DNA of 21,475 nucleotides from contig JAVWQH010000033.1 of assembly GCA_036635475.1 (NCBI GenBank), forward strand, positions 1 through 21,475, in the 5' to 3' direction. This stretch comes from JAHHUA01 sp036635475 (lineage in GTDB: Bacteria > Bacillota > Clostridia > Oscillospirales > Ruminococcaceae). This document shows positions 1 to 6,835 of this stretch, piece after piece. Within the stretch, counting starts at the first letter, position 1. Each line of letters begins with the position of its first letter. A program made the position numbers and the translations under genes. The notes under the pieces were generated by a model that was not told where the DNA came from, searched no databases, and saw only the letters and a list, made by a program, of their open reading frames with translations.

Positions 1-76
1 TGGTGGAGATGAGGAGAATTGAACTCCTGACCTCCTGCATGCCATGCAGGCGCTCTACCAATTGAGCTACACCCCC
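1..76 (-). tRNA. tRNA-Ala (anticodon GGC)
   Basis: On the minus strand the sequence folds as a full 76-nt cloverleaf with an encoded 3' CCA (the first three window bases, complemented). The acceptor stem GGGGGTG pairs with CATCTCC with two G-U pairs. The D arm reads AGCTCAATTGGTAGAGC. The anticodon stem CCTGC/GCAGG encloses the loop ATGGCAT, giving anticodon GGC. The T arm is AGGAG-TTCAATT-CTCCT. GGC reads alanine GCC/GCU codons. It lies downstream of the collagenase gene but is separated from it by a terminator and has its own promoter-like boxes. Confidence 0.97.
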
Positions 77-89
77 AGATTATGTATAT

Positions 90-118
90 ATACTACCATA
101 AATATTCTTATATGTCCA
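90..118 (-). promoter_or_regulatory. Probable promoter of tRNA-Ala
   Basis: On the minus strand a TGGACA box (113-118) lies 17 bases from a TAGTAT box (90-95). The mature tRNA 5' end is 13 bases further on, which would give a leader of only about 6 nt. The -35 matches 5/6 of consensus and the -10 matches 4/6. Confidence 0.5.
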
Positions 119-120
119 GA

Positions 121-156
121 AAAAAGTTGCAGTTATTTTTCAAACTGCAACTTTTT
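121..156 (-). terminator. Intrinsic terminator of the collagenase gene
   Basis: A perfect 14-bp inverted repeat (121-134 with 143-156, core GTTGCAGTT/AACTGCAAC) surrounds an 8-nt loop. The A/T ends of the stem give a U-run on either strand. It sits 22 bp after the collagenase stop codon and before the tRNA promoter, so it insulates the tRNA gene. Confidence 0.85.
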
Positions 157-178
157 CAATAGACATAATAAATTAATT

Positions 179-2401
179 TTACTTTTCAGTAGTTCTGCTT
201 ACAATGCCATGGAATACAACATCATAAACAACTTGTTTGTCGCTGTTGACTGTTGGATTTGCAAAGTAAGCTGTAACAGTTTTGTAGCCAGCCCAAGAAT
301 TTTCATCAAGAGTTTTAAGAGCAGCATTGACAATTTCATTCATCTTGTTCCAGTCAGTCATTTTGTCAGTGCTTTCAGTTAGAGTATATTGAGTTTTAAG
401 CTCAAATGTGGTGTAGAATTGAGATTTCATTTCTTTAATTTCAGAAGTTTCAACACCCATTGCAGCATTGACATCTTTTTGAATTTGTGTCAATTCTTGA
501 GCAGGAATTGTCTTCATATAATTGTTTGAAACCAAAGGAGTGATATATGATGAAATATTTTTGCACATATCATCAATGTGGGTTTTGTATGCAGTTTCTT
601 CTTTTGTATCATTGGAAAGTCTGTCAACTACGGCATCAAATGAATTAACATCGTCAGCTATCATAGCATCAGAAAAATCCCAGAATATTTGCATATTATT
701 ATGATACATATAGTCAACAAACGCATAACCGAATTTATAGAATGTAAAACCATCGGTGTCATAGGAAGCATGAAGAAGTTTCTTCAAATCCATCTTATCG
801 TCATTGTTTGAAACAAGACCGCCTACCATTGAATTACGAGGTTGTACATCAAATCTTGTTGAACCAGCAAAGAATTCAGCCATACCTTCATCAAACCATG
901 TTAATCTGTGGAAATTTCCGCCGGCGATATAGAAAGGACCTTCGCCGAATGTGCCATGAGTTTGATATTTTCCTTGTAGGTAATGGGTGTATTCATGTCT
1001 GAACAATTCCTCAAGGCTATAGATACTGTCTACATTGGTTCTTTCATATGTGAAGAATGAACCGACACCTTCCATATAAATACCGCCATTATCAGTGCCG
1101 TAGCCGTAAACTTGAGCATTGTTTTGGTATTCTGTTGGGTTATTGTAAATTACGATTTTTAGATTATTGTCTGCGTTTGCAGGGTCAAGAGGCTTGTCGT
1201 TACCAATGAAACGAATGAATTGGGATTTAACTTCTTTCAAAGCCCAGTAAAGTCTTTGAACTTTTTCTTCAGAAACTCTGTCGCCTGTTTCAATGGTTAT
1301 ATTTTCGTCGTCAAAAGTATAAAGTCTTGGCAACAATCCACCTTTTTTATTTGCGTGTTTAATCTTAGGGCTGAATGCGTTGCCTTCGCTGTCTTTTGAA
1401 TTGAACGCAATTTTTATTGCATTAGCAGCAACAAAATATTGACGTGAATCCTCAGGTTGAGTTTTAGCAACAGTTTCAACTACCTTGTGAATTTTTGCGT
1501 GGTCGGAATGATAATCGCTCAATCTGCCACAGTTATAAATGCTGTTGCAAACAACGTCGATATTGTCGTCATTAATGTCAGTTACAGCAGCCATAGTTGC
1601 TATTTCATCAATGAAACTGTCGATTTTGCCGAACCAGAGTGTTTTGGCAGCAGCATCAGCTTTCATTTCAAAGCAATATCTTTCAAAGTCATAGCAAATT
1701 CCATTCATCAATGCGCAAAGTATAGTTCTCTTGCCTTTTTCAGCAGAGTATTTTGCGAAGTTTTGGTTATAGTCAGCCAAAACTTTAGCAGCAGCATTGA
1801 CAACGTCAGCATCAGTTGCAGTATTACTAATAAGTTTTGCATAAGCATCAACTACATCATCTTGAGTTTCAGTACCCAATTTAAAGTTTTTGTTTTCTGC
1901 AATTGACAAAAGAGCAGGGATACATTTGTTTCTAAAAGCACGTTGGTTTAAATAGTCTAATTCTTTTGTCTTGTTGTTGTCAGCAAGATAAAATCCGGAA
2001 CAGATCAAATCTGTTAATGTGCAAACTCCGGCATCTTTTTTTGCTGTGTATTTCTTGCCGCTTTCAACTAAGCCGTTGATTAGAGCTTCCATACGTTCTT
2101 GATTAGCATAAAATTCTTTTGTGATAGGAGTTGTTTCATACAATCCGTCAATGCCTTCCCAAGAAGCTTTTGTTGAAGCTTTAAGAATTTCATCATTAGT
2201 CATTTTGTTCAGTTGTTCAAAAGTATAGGAGCATTTTTCTTCTTTGCCGCCGAACAATGATTGGAAGAAATCGCCTATGCTTTGGAAAATTGAAGCCCCA
2301 ACAAGGTTTGTTTCAGCAACATCTTTGATTGCAAAACATTCGCAGCTCATTGAGAACATCAATGAAAGAACTAACAATAGGGATATAATCTTTTTCTTCA
2401 T
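179..2401 (-). CDS. Secreted M9-family collagenase-like metalloprotease
   Basis: Zinc metalloprotease of the clostridial/bacterial collagenase family (peptidase M9), expected to be exported and to cut collagen or other extracellular protein. The HEYTH zinc motif is at residues 469-473 in the context LFRHEYTHYLQGKY. The third zinc ligand is very probably E505 in WFDEGMAEFFAGSTR, a block nearly identical in pattern to clostridial ColG. Residues about 55-370 are the helical N-terminal (M9 activator) part. The start was placed at the ATG preceding KKKII because GGAGG lies 6 bases upstream; a TTG five codons earlier overlaps that site. A signal peptide with a hydrophobic run (residues about 5-17) and possible cleavage after CFA is visible. 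At 740 residues it ends soon after the catalytic unit: no PKD or collagen-binding domains follow, unlike ColG/ColH at about 1000 or more. Collagen as the true substrate is inference. Confidence 0.93.
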   Translation of the reverse strand: MKKKIISLLLVLSLMFSMSCECFAIKDVAETNLVGASIFQSIGDFFQSLFGGKEEKCSYTFEQLNKMTNDEILKASTKASWEGIDGLYETTPITKEFYANQERMEALINGLVESGKKYTAKKDAGVCTLTDLICSGFYLADNNKTKELDYLNQRAFRNKCIPALLSIAENKNFKLGTETQDDVVDAYAKLISNTATDADVVNAAAKVLADYNQNFAKYSAEKGKRTILCALMNGICYDFERYCFEMKADAAAKTLWFGKIDSFIDEIATMAAVTDINDDNIDVVCNSIYNCGRLSDYHSDHAKIHKVVETVAKTQPEDSRQYFVAANAIKIAFNSKDSEGNAFSPKIKHANKKGGLLPRLYTFDDENITIETGDRVSEEKVQRLYWALKEVKSQFIRFIGNDKPLDPANADNNLKIVIYNNPTEYQNNAQVYGYGTDNGGIYMEGVGSFFTYERTNVDSIYSLEELFRHEYTHYLQGKYQTHGTFGEGPFYIAGGNFHRLTWFDEGMAEFFAGSTRFDVQPRNSMVGGLVSNNDDKMDLKKLLHASYDTDGFTFYKFGYAFVDYMYHNNMQIFWDFSDAMIADDVNSFDAVVDRLSNDTKEETAYKTHIDDMCKNISSYITPLVSNNYMKTIPAQELTQIQKDVNAAMGVETSEIKEMKSQFYTTFELKTQYTLTESTDKMTDWNKMNEIVNAALKTLDENSWAGYKTVTAYFANPTVNSDKQVVYDVVFHGIVSRTTEK

Positions 2402-2477
2402 ACTTAACCTCCACAAATTTAAACATTTTTACTGCAAATTGTTATTAAATTATTAAACTAATCCACAGTCTGTTTAC

Positions 2478-2506
2478 ATTTTACCATTATATTAATCAAT
2501 TGGCAA
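2478..2506 (-). promoter_or_regulatory. Probable promoter of the collagenase gene
   Basis: Minus strand: TTGCCA (2501-2506), a 17-base spacer, then TAAAAT (2478-2483). Each box matches the sigma-A consensus at 5/6. Transcription would start near 2471, leaving a leader of about 70 nt before the ATG. Confidence 0.6.
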
Positions 2507-2698
2507 CAAAATCTGGCAATTTGGCTTAATTCTGTCATAATTAATTTAAACATAGGTTTGTATTAAAGCAAAAGCTATATAATAATGTTAAAGTTGTACA
2601 TAATCTTGTTTTAAATATTTAATAATTAAAATTTATCGGACTATTTATCTAACCGATTGCTTAAAACAATGGCTTTATAATAACGTTGTATTTATAAA

Positions 2699-2736
2699 AA
2701 TGCCAAACCGGATTTTCATAAATCAAGTTTGGCATT
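2699..2736 (-). terminator. Intrinsic terminator after the small membrane protein gene
   Basis: A perfect 10-bp inverted repeat AATGCCAAAC/GTTTGGCATT (2699-2708 with 2727-2736) has an 18-nt loop. On the minus strand it is followed by TTTATAAAT, giving a U-rich tail. It lies 9 bp after the stop codon of the 67-residue ORF. Confidence 0.8.
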
Positions 2737-2744
2737 ATATTATT

Positions 2745-2948
2745 CTAAATATTTTCGGGCAATTCTTCGTTAGGACAATCCACTTGAGATAAATCATCTG
2801 TGGAAGAGCGCTTGCCTATATTTCCACAATTACTTACAGTCCAGCTCATTCCGTTTTTTATTGGAGCAAAAGAAAATCCAATAATTATTCCAAGTAGGAA
2901 AAACGCAAATACTTTCCAACAATTATTTTTCTTAGGCAAATTTTCCAT
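2745..2948 (-). CDS. Small single-pass membrane protein, unknown function
   Basis: A 67-residue protein I do not recognise. It has a lysine-containing N-terminus (MENLPKKNN), one hydrophobic segment at residues about 12-30 (VFAFFLLGIIIGFSFAPI) and a hydrophilic acidic C-terminus with cysteines at residues 41 and 58. A strong AAAGGAGG site 7 bases before the ATG and a dedicated terminator support a real gene. It lies in the same direction as rpsU, just past the hairpin that follows rpsU. I see no clear promoter of its own, so readthrough from rpsU is the likely source of transcript. The C-terminus should lie outside the membrane if the N-terminal lysines stay inside. No function is assigned. 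Confidence 0.7.
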   Translation of the reverse strand: MENLPKKNNCWKVFAFFLLGIIIGFSFAPIKNGMSWTVSNCGNIGKRSSTDDLSQVDCPNEELPENI

Positions 2949-2979
2949 AATAAACCTCCTTTAAAATAGGGTAAATGAA

Positions 2980-3002
2980 AAAGCAGACATTAAGCCTGCT
3001 TT
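2980..3002 (-). terminator. Hairpin terminator or attenuator after rpsU
   Basis: Minus strand AAAGCAG-(9 nt)-CTGCTTT is followed directly by TTCATTT. The stem is short (7 bp), so partial readthrough into the small membrane protein gene is plausible. Confidence 0.65.
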
Positions 3003-3026
3003 CACCATTCTTTTGAGAACCTTTTA

Positions 3027-3203
3027 TTACTTGAACTTACGCTTACGAGCAGCTTCAGATTTCTTCTTACGCTTTACAGAAGGCTTTTCATAATGCTCTC
3101 TCTTACGAACCTCAGCGAGAACACCAGATCTAGCACACTGTCTTTTAAATCTTCTAAGCGCACTGTCTAAAGATTCATCACTTTTAACACGAATTTCTGC
3201 CAT
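3027..3203 (-). CDS. rpsU: 30S ribosomal protein S21 (bS21)
   Basis: A 58-residue protein beginning MAEIRVKSDESLDSALRRFK and ending in a very basic tail (KRKKKSEAARKRKFK). This is the unmistakable S21 sequence and normal length for Bacillota. bS21 binds the small ribosomal subunit near the 3' end of 16S rRNA and helps initiation. The start is fixed by the conserved MAEI N-terminus and by tandem GGAGG motifs 8 and 12 bases upstream. A consensus promoter lies upstream (3264-3293). The gatB/yqeY-type gene that often follows rpsU in this phylum is not present; a small membrane protein follows instead. Confidence 0.97.
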   Translation of the reverse strand: MAEIRVKSDESLDSALRRFKRQCARSGVLAEVRKREHYEKPSVKRKKKSEAARKRKFK

Positions 3204-3239
3204 TTACAATCCCTCCCTCCGCACGGGGCAGGAGATATT

Positions 3240-3255
3240 TTATCCGCTCGGATAA
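3240..3255 (-). promoter_or_regulatory. Palindrome at the start of the rpsU transcript
   Basis: TTATCCGCTCGGATAA is a perfect 7-2-7 inverted repeat located just downstream of the predicted rpsU transcription start (about 3257). It could be a protein operator or an RNA hairpin at the 5' end. The function is unknown. Confidence 0.45.
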
Positions 3256-3263
3256 CACTAATT

Positions 3264-3293
3264 ATTATACAATGAAATCAACAGTAATGTCAA
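3264..3293 (-). promoter_or_regulatory. Promoter of rpsU
   Basis: Minus strand: TTGACA (3288-3293), an 18-base spacer, TATAAT (3264-3269). Both boxes are exact sigma-A consensus. The predicted start is near 3257, giving a leader of about 54 nt. Confidence 0.85.
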
Positions 3294-3481
3294 TAGCTTG
3301 TATGCACAAATTAAAGAGGATATTATAAATAATTCTGACAAATCAATTAGAAAAACCTCTCTAAGCAGTAGCTATTTACGGCGGATTAATATATTCATTA
3401 TACCACAAAAAAATATTTTTGCTACTATTAATTTAAAATATACTGACTATTCACAAATTATTCTTTAAGTAAATGAAAATA

Positions 3482-3506
3482 TGCTATATACTGTAACTAA
3501 CACAGT
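3482..3506 (+). promoter_or_regulatory. Weak candidate promoter/operator of the adaptor-permease operon
   Basis: An extended -10-like TGCTATATA at 3482-3490 (or TATACT at 3487-3492) lies about 50 bp before the adaptor GTG, with no good -35 box. It overlaps an inverted repeat ACTGT-N7-ACAGT (3490-3494 with 3502-3506) that could bind a regulator. The support is weak. Confidence 0.3.
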
Positions 3507-3541
3507 GACACGATTAAGAACATAATAATGGAGGGCATACA

Positions 3542-4828
3542 GTGAAAAAAACTACTAAAAGAATGATTATATGGGGAAGTATTATTGCAATTATTGCAGT
3601 TGGAATCGGGGGCTGCTACTATAAAGCATCACAATTTAAGCCAACAGTTGATACAACTTCAATGAAAAATCGTGAAATAGAAAACTACCTTTCTATTTCG
3701 GGAATAATCAAAACCGGTGACACACAAGACTATGTTGTGACAGGGTCTTCGCAAGTTAAAAAGGTTCACGTTAAAAATGGCGATGAGGTAAAAAAAGGTG
3801 ATTTGCTAGTTGAATTTGATAATTCAGATGCTCAAGATTCATATAAACACGCCGCAATTTCATATGAAAAATCTCGACTTTCAATAGATGAAGCCGAAAG
3901 AAATTACTTTGATGTTTTGGAAGACATCAAACAAGCTGAAAAAGATAGAGATTATTCTAAAGAAAAAATGAAAGAATATGAAGATTATCCTCTTGACTCC
4001 GAGGCTACTGCAAAATATACAAAATATGAAAATGCCTATGAAACCTATAAGAGCCGAATTGAAGCAATGGAAAAATCAATTCCAAGTGCTGAACAACTTC
4101 AAATTCAAAAGCTAAGTTTTGAAGAAGCAAAAATGGCTCTTGATTCTGCTCAAAAAGTAATCGACAGACTTCCCAAAAACATCTATGCAGAGAATGATGG
4201 AGTAGTTGAAAATCTCTCTGTTTCTGATTTGCGTATGGTGGACAGAGGAACAAATGCTTTGTCTATTAGAACGATTAACTCAAATATTGTTGAGTTCAGC
4301 CTTGGAAAATATGATTTGCCAAAAGTTTCCTTGGGTATGGAATCTAAGGTTAAATTCGGAGCAACAGAATATAAGGGAACAATAACAAAAATTGACAATA
4401 TGGCTGATGAAACTTCTAAGGTTAAGGCTGAAATAACAGTTGAAAACCCTGATGAAAAATTCATACCGGCTATGGCAGTTGACGTAAATATTTTGACATT
4501 CTCCAACAAAAATGCTCAAACTATTCCCATTGAAGCAGTTAAAACTGATAAAACAGGCGACTATTGCTACATAATCAAAGAAACATTGAACGAGGGAAAA
4601 GAACCTACCTACAAACCTGAAAAGGCATATATTACTGTTGGAAACTCCTCGGATTTATTCATTGAAGTTTTGAGCGGATTGAATGTTGACGATATAATCG
4701 CCGCAAACCCTCCTGCTGAGATTGAATTACTTTTGAATTGTACAATAAAAGAAATTCCAGATGATGCTTTGTCACAATCAACTAATGAAGACGCAACAAT
4801 GGCAGTAACTATGACTCCCGCATCTTAA
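3542..4828 (+). CDS. Membrane-fusion (HlyD/MacA-like) adaptor of an efflux system
   Basis: A 428-residue periplasmic-adaptor-type protein, here on the outer face of a probably monoderm cell, that normally couples a MacB/FtsX-type permease to export. After a lysine/arginine-rich N-terminus there is one membrane or signal segment (residues about 9-24) ending in IGGC, which could be a lipobox with C25. Residues about 53-95 form the first half of the lipoyl-like domain (VKKVHVKNGDEVKKGDLLVE). Residues about 98-205 are Glu/Lys-rich and likely a coiled-coil hairpin. The second lipoyl half follows (NIYAENDGVVENLSV), then beta-barrel and C-terminal domains. The GTG start is supported by GGAGGG 6 bases upstream. 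A permease gene follows 36 bp later on the same strand. The substrate is unknown. Confidence 0.88.
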   Translation: MKKTTKRMIIWGSIIAIIAVGIGGCYYKASQFKPTVDTTSMKNREIENYLSISGIIKTGDTQDYVVTGSSQVKKVHVKNGDEVKKGDLLVEFDNSDAQDSYKHAAISYEKSRLSIDEAERNYFDVLEDIKQAEKDRDYSKEKMKEYEDYPLDSEATAKYTKYENAYETYKSRIEAMEKSIPSAEQLQIQKLSFEEAKMALDSAQKVIDRLPKNIYAENDGVVENLSVSDLRMVDRGTNALSIRTINSNIVEFSLGKYDLPKVSLGMESKVKFGATEYKGTITKIDNMADETSKVKAEITVENPDEKFIPAMAVDVNILTFSNKNAQTIPIEAVKTDKTGDYCYIIKETLNEGKEPTYKPEKAYITVGNSSDLFIEVLSGLNVDDIIAANPPAEIELLLNCTIKEIPDDALSQSTNEDATMAVTMTPAS

Positions 4829-4864
4829 AATAAAAATTAAAAATAAGAAAGGGAGCTTTAAAAA

Positions 4865-6067
4865 ATGATTTTTGATAATATCAAAATGGCTATCAACAGC
4901 ATAAAAGCCAATAAAATGCGTTCTTTTTTAACAATGCTTGGAATTATTATTGGTATTAGTTCAGTTATAATGATAGTTTCAGTTGGTGACGGTGCAAAGA
5001 AAAAGATGATGAGCCAGTTTGAAGATGTTGGTACAACTGTTGTTAATATAAATGTCAGTAAAGATAAATCCTCTGAAAGTGATAACATCACAATGGACGA
5101 TATAATCTCAATAAAAGAGAATGTTCCTCACTTAAAAGGTATAACTCCGTTTCAATCTTTATATGGCGATGTTATGTTTAAAAATAAAAAAAATGTTATG
5201 CAGTTGACAGCAATTATGCCAGATGCAAAACAAATTGCTAATATTCAGATTGTAAAGGGCAGATTTATAAACGATGATGATTATAACAGTGCTAATAATG
5301 TTATTTGTATTGATGAAATGCTCGCCAAAAAATTCTTTGGGACAACTGATGTTGTTGGTATGACAGTTGAATTTCAAGATTACAGCGGTAAAAGACATAT
5401 TTTAAGAATTGTCGGAGTTATTAAGAGCGAATATGGCGATTTTTATGTAGAAGGCATGCCTGCAAGCGGATATATGCCACTGACAACTGAACTTCAAAGC
5501 TCAAATACCAATACTACATTTCAATATATAACGGTTGCATCAGACGGTAAAGATTATACAAAATCCGTAGGAGATGCAATTGTAAATATGCTGGAATCAA
5601 GGCATAATAACAGAGGACGAGATGTTTATGTTGCCGAAAATATGCTTAAACAGATGGATTCTATTAACTCGGTTATTGGACTTGTTCAAACATTTATTGC
5701 CGCAGTTGCTGCAATTTCCCTTTTAGTTGGCGGAATTGGCGTTATGAATATAATGTTGGTTGCCGTAACTGAACGTACAAGAGAAATCGGTATAAGAAAA
5801 TCCCTTGGTGCAAAAACCAGTTCGATTATGCTACAATTCTTGGTGGAATCCTCAATAATGACCTTTATTGGCGGTTTCATAGGATTGATTATCGGATATT
5901 TAGGCTCATTTGGGTTAGCCGGTTTGGCTAATATAAGCCCATCGTTCAATGTGTCTACAATTGTTTTCACAATGGTATTTTCCTCAGTTGTAGGACTATT
6001 TTTCGGAATATATCCTGCAAAAAAAGCAGCTAAACTAAATCCAATTGAAGCACTAAGGCACGAATAG
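4865..6067 (+). CDS. MacB/FtsX-like ABC transporter permease
   Basis: A 400-residue permease of the MacB/LolC/FtsX (type VII ABC) superfamily. The transmembrane helices are approximately residues 20-40, 274-300, 325-350 and 364-385. The large extracellular MacB periplasmic-core-like domain lies between helices 1 and 2 (about 45-265). The family signature between helices 2 and 3 is clear (VTERTREIGIRKSLGAKTSSI, 301-321), as is the C-terminal YPAKKAAKLNPIEALR. An AAAGGGAG site precedes the ATG. It pairs with the adaptor just upstream. The protein lacks any Walker A/B motif, so it needs a separate ATPase. None is encoded beside it, although adaptor-ATPase-permease is the usual arrangement. It probably exports a peptide, toxin or drug, or acts mechanically. 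The substrate cannot be told. Confidence 0.92.
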   Translation: MIFDNIKMAINSIKANKMRSFLTMLGIIIGISSVIMIVSVGDGAKKKMMSQFEDVGTTVVNINVSKDKSSESDNITMDDIISIKENVPHLKGITPFQSLYGDVMFKNKKNVMQLTAIMPDAKQIANIQIVKGRFINDDDYNSANNVICIDEMLAKKFFGTTDVVGMTVEFQDYSGKRHILRIVGVIKSEYGDFYVEGMPASGYMPLTTELQSSNTNTTFQYITVASDGKDYTKSVGDAIVNMLESRHNNRGRDVYVAENMLKQMDSINSVIGLVQTFIAAVAAISLLVGGIGVMNIMLVAVTERTREIGIRKSLGAKTSSIMLQFLVESSIMTFIGGFIGLIIGYLGSFGLAGLANISPSFNVSTIVFTMVFSSVVGLFFGIYPAKKAAKLNPIEALRHE

Positions 6068-6135
6068 TTTTATATATTTTTATAAAAGTCACAAGATATT
6101 TAATGTATGTGCAGTGACCACAAAAGTTAGACTTG

Positions 6136-6170
6136 ATAGCGTAGTAGTTAATCTGCTACGCTATTTTTTT
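6136..6170 (+). terminator. Intrinsic terminator of the adaptor-permease operon
   Basis: ATAGCGTAG (6136-6144) pairs perfectly with CTACGCTAT (6156-6164), the stem can extend inward by three more pairs, and a run of seven T's ends at 6170. It lies about 70 bp after the permease stop. Confidence 0.9.
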
Positions 6171-6255
6171 ATGCTTTTTGTGGCTTTTGCTTTGGAGTAA
6201 TGTGGTTGAAGCTTAAATAGATAAAATTATTTTAAGTAAATGCTATAATAATATA

Positions 6256-6284
6256 TTGACATTGAGTATTTATTATAGTAAAAT
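6256..6284 (+). promoter_or_regulatory. Promoter of the MarR-exporter operon
   Basis: TTGACA (6256-6261, exact consensus), a 17-base spacer, TAAAAT (6279-6284, 5/6). The predicted start is near 6291. This makes the GTG at 6296 almost leaderless and argues for a downstream start of the regulator gene. Confidence 0.8.
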
Positions 6285-6296
6285 AATAGTTGTGAG

Positions 6297-6315
6297 TGCA
6301 ACAGTTGCCGTTGCA
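6297..6315 (+). promoter_or_regulatory. Candidate MarR operator palindrome
   Basis: TGCAAC-AGTTGCC-GTTGCA is a perfect 6-bp inverted repeat with a 7-nt centre, spanning about +6 to +25 of the predicted transcript. MarR proteins commonly repress their own operon from such 15-20-bp palindromes overlapping the promoter or start. Autoregulation is inference. Confidence 0.55.
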
Positions 6316-6346
6316 ATTAATATTTCAACCGATTGGACGTGGAAAA

Positions 6347-6835
6347 GTGAAAAGCTTTATGAGATATATTATGAGAATAGCTCGCCAAAATGCACAGTAT
6401 AGATGTGAAATGAGCAAAAATACGGATTTCAGCGGTTATGAATGTCAGTATATAATGTGCGTTTGTCACCACCCCGGAATGACACAGGAGCAAATTTCAA
6501 CCCACCTTTGTATCGACAAAAGCAATGTCACAAGAAGGCTTGCTACACTTGAGGAAAACGGCTACATTACAAAGAAAGCAATGGAATCTGACAAGAGAAA
6601 TTTGGAAGTTTTCCCCACAGAAAAAGCCATTAAAATGTTGCCATATGTGCGACAAATAAATCAAAATTGGGAAGAATATATAACGGCGGATTTGAGCGAG
6701 GAAGAAAAAACAATCCTTAATATTGCCATAGAAAAAATAAGGTTACGTGCTAATGAATGGGAAAAAGTTGAGTTTCAACCAATCCCAATGGTTGCAGTTG
6801 AAGAAGAGGGGAATAAGATTGAAGCTGATTTTTAG
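6347..6835 (+). CDS. MarR-family transcriptional regulator
   Basis: A winged-helix regulator of 162 residues. The DNA-binding helices lie at about 44-73 (GMTQEQISTHLCIDKSNVTR...LEENGYI), followed by the beta wing (ITKKAMESDKRNLEVFPTEKA, about 74-94). Flanking helices form the dimer interface. It most likely controls the ABC exporter genes that follow and overlap it by 17 bp. Start choice is uncertain. The frame is open from a GTG at 6296, but that codon is only about 5 nt from the predicted transcript start and overlaps the palindrome. The GTG at 6347 and the ATG at 6359 both lead directly into the conserved KSFMRYIMRIARQ segment. Neither has a strong ribosome site, so translation may be modest. 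The ligand is unknown. Confidence 0.88.
   Translation: MKSFMRYIMRIARQNAQYRCEMSKNTDFSGYECQYIMCVCHHPGMTQEQISTHLCIDKSNVTRRLATLEENGYITKKAMESDKRNLEVFPTEKAIKMLPYVRQINQNWEEYITADLSEEEKTILNIAIEKIRLRANEWEKVEFQPIPMVAVEEEGNKIEADF
6805..6811 (+). promoter_or_regulatory. Ribosome binding site deciding the exporter TTG start
   Basis: AGAGGGG lies 7 bases before TTG at 6819, inside the 3' end of the regulator gene. It selects this TTG over upstream in-frame candidates and gives a protein of standard half-exporter length. Confidence 0.75.

Larger units (their letters stand above)
2402..2744. other. Intergenic region between collagenase and the small membrane protein gene
   Basis: This very AT-rich 343-bp stretch holds the collagenase promoter and about 70-nt leader (2402-2506) and the terminator of the upstream small gene (2699-2736). 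Between about 2510 and 2695 I see no convincing gene, RNA or strong repeat. Confidence 0.6.
3204..3541. other. Divergent intergenic region rpsU / adaptor operon
   Basis: 338 bp between divergent genes. The rpsU leader and promoter occupy 3204-3293. A weak plus-strand promoter with an ACTGT-N7-ACAGT inverted repeat lies at 3482-3506. The part between about 3300 and 3470 is AT-rich and I see no gene or RNA in it. Confidence 0.6.

Noticed and set aside
44..382. Plus-strand open frame of 112 codons covering the tRNA and the collagenase 3' end.
   Set aside because: It overlaps the tRNA, terminator and collagenase on the opposite strand, has no ribosome site and no recognisable protein features.
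1457..1906. A 149-codon plus-strand open frame inside the collagenase gene.
   Set aside because: It is antisense to a well-supported gene, has no ribosome site or promoter, and its composition fits a shadow frame.
6068..6087. AT-only dyad (TTTTATATATTTTTATAAAA) just after the permease stop, as a possible first terminator.
   Set aside because: The stem contains only A-T pairs and would be very weak. The GC-containing hairpin at 6136-6170 with a T7 tract is the convincing terminator.
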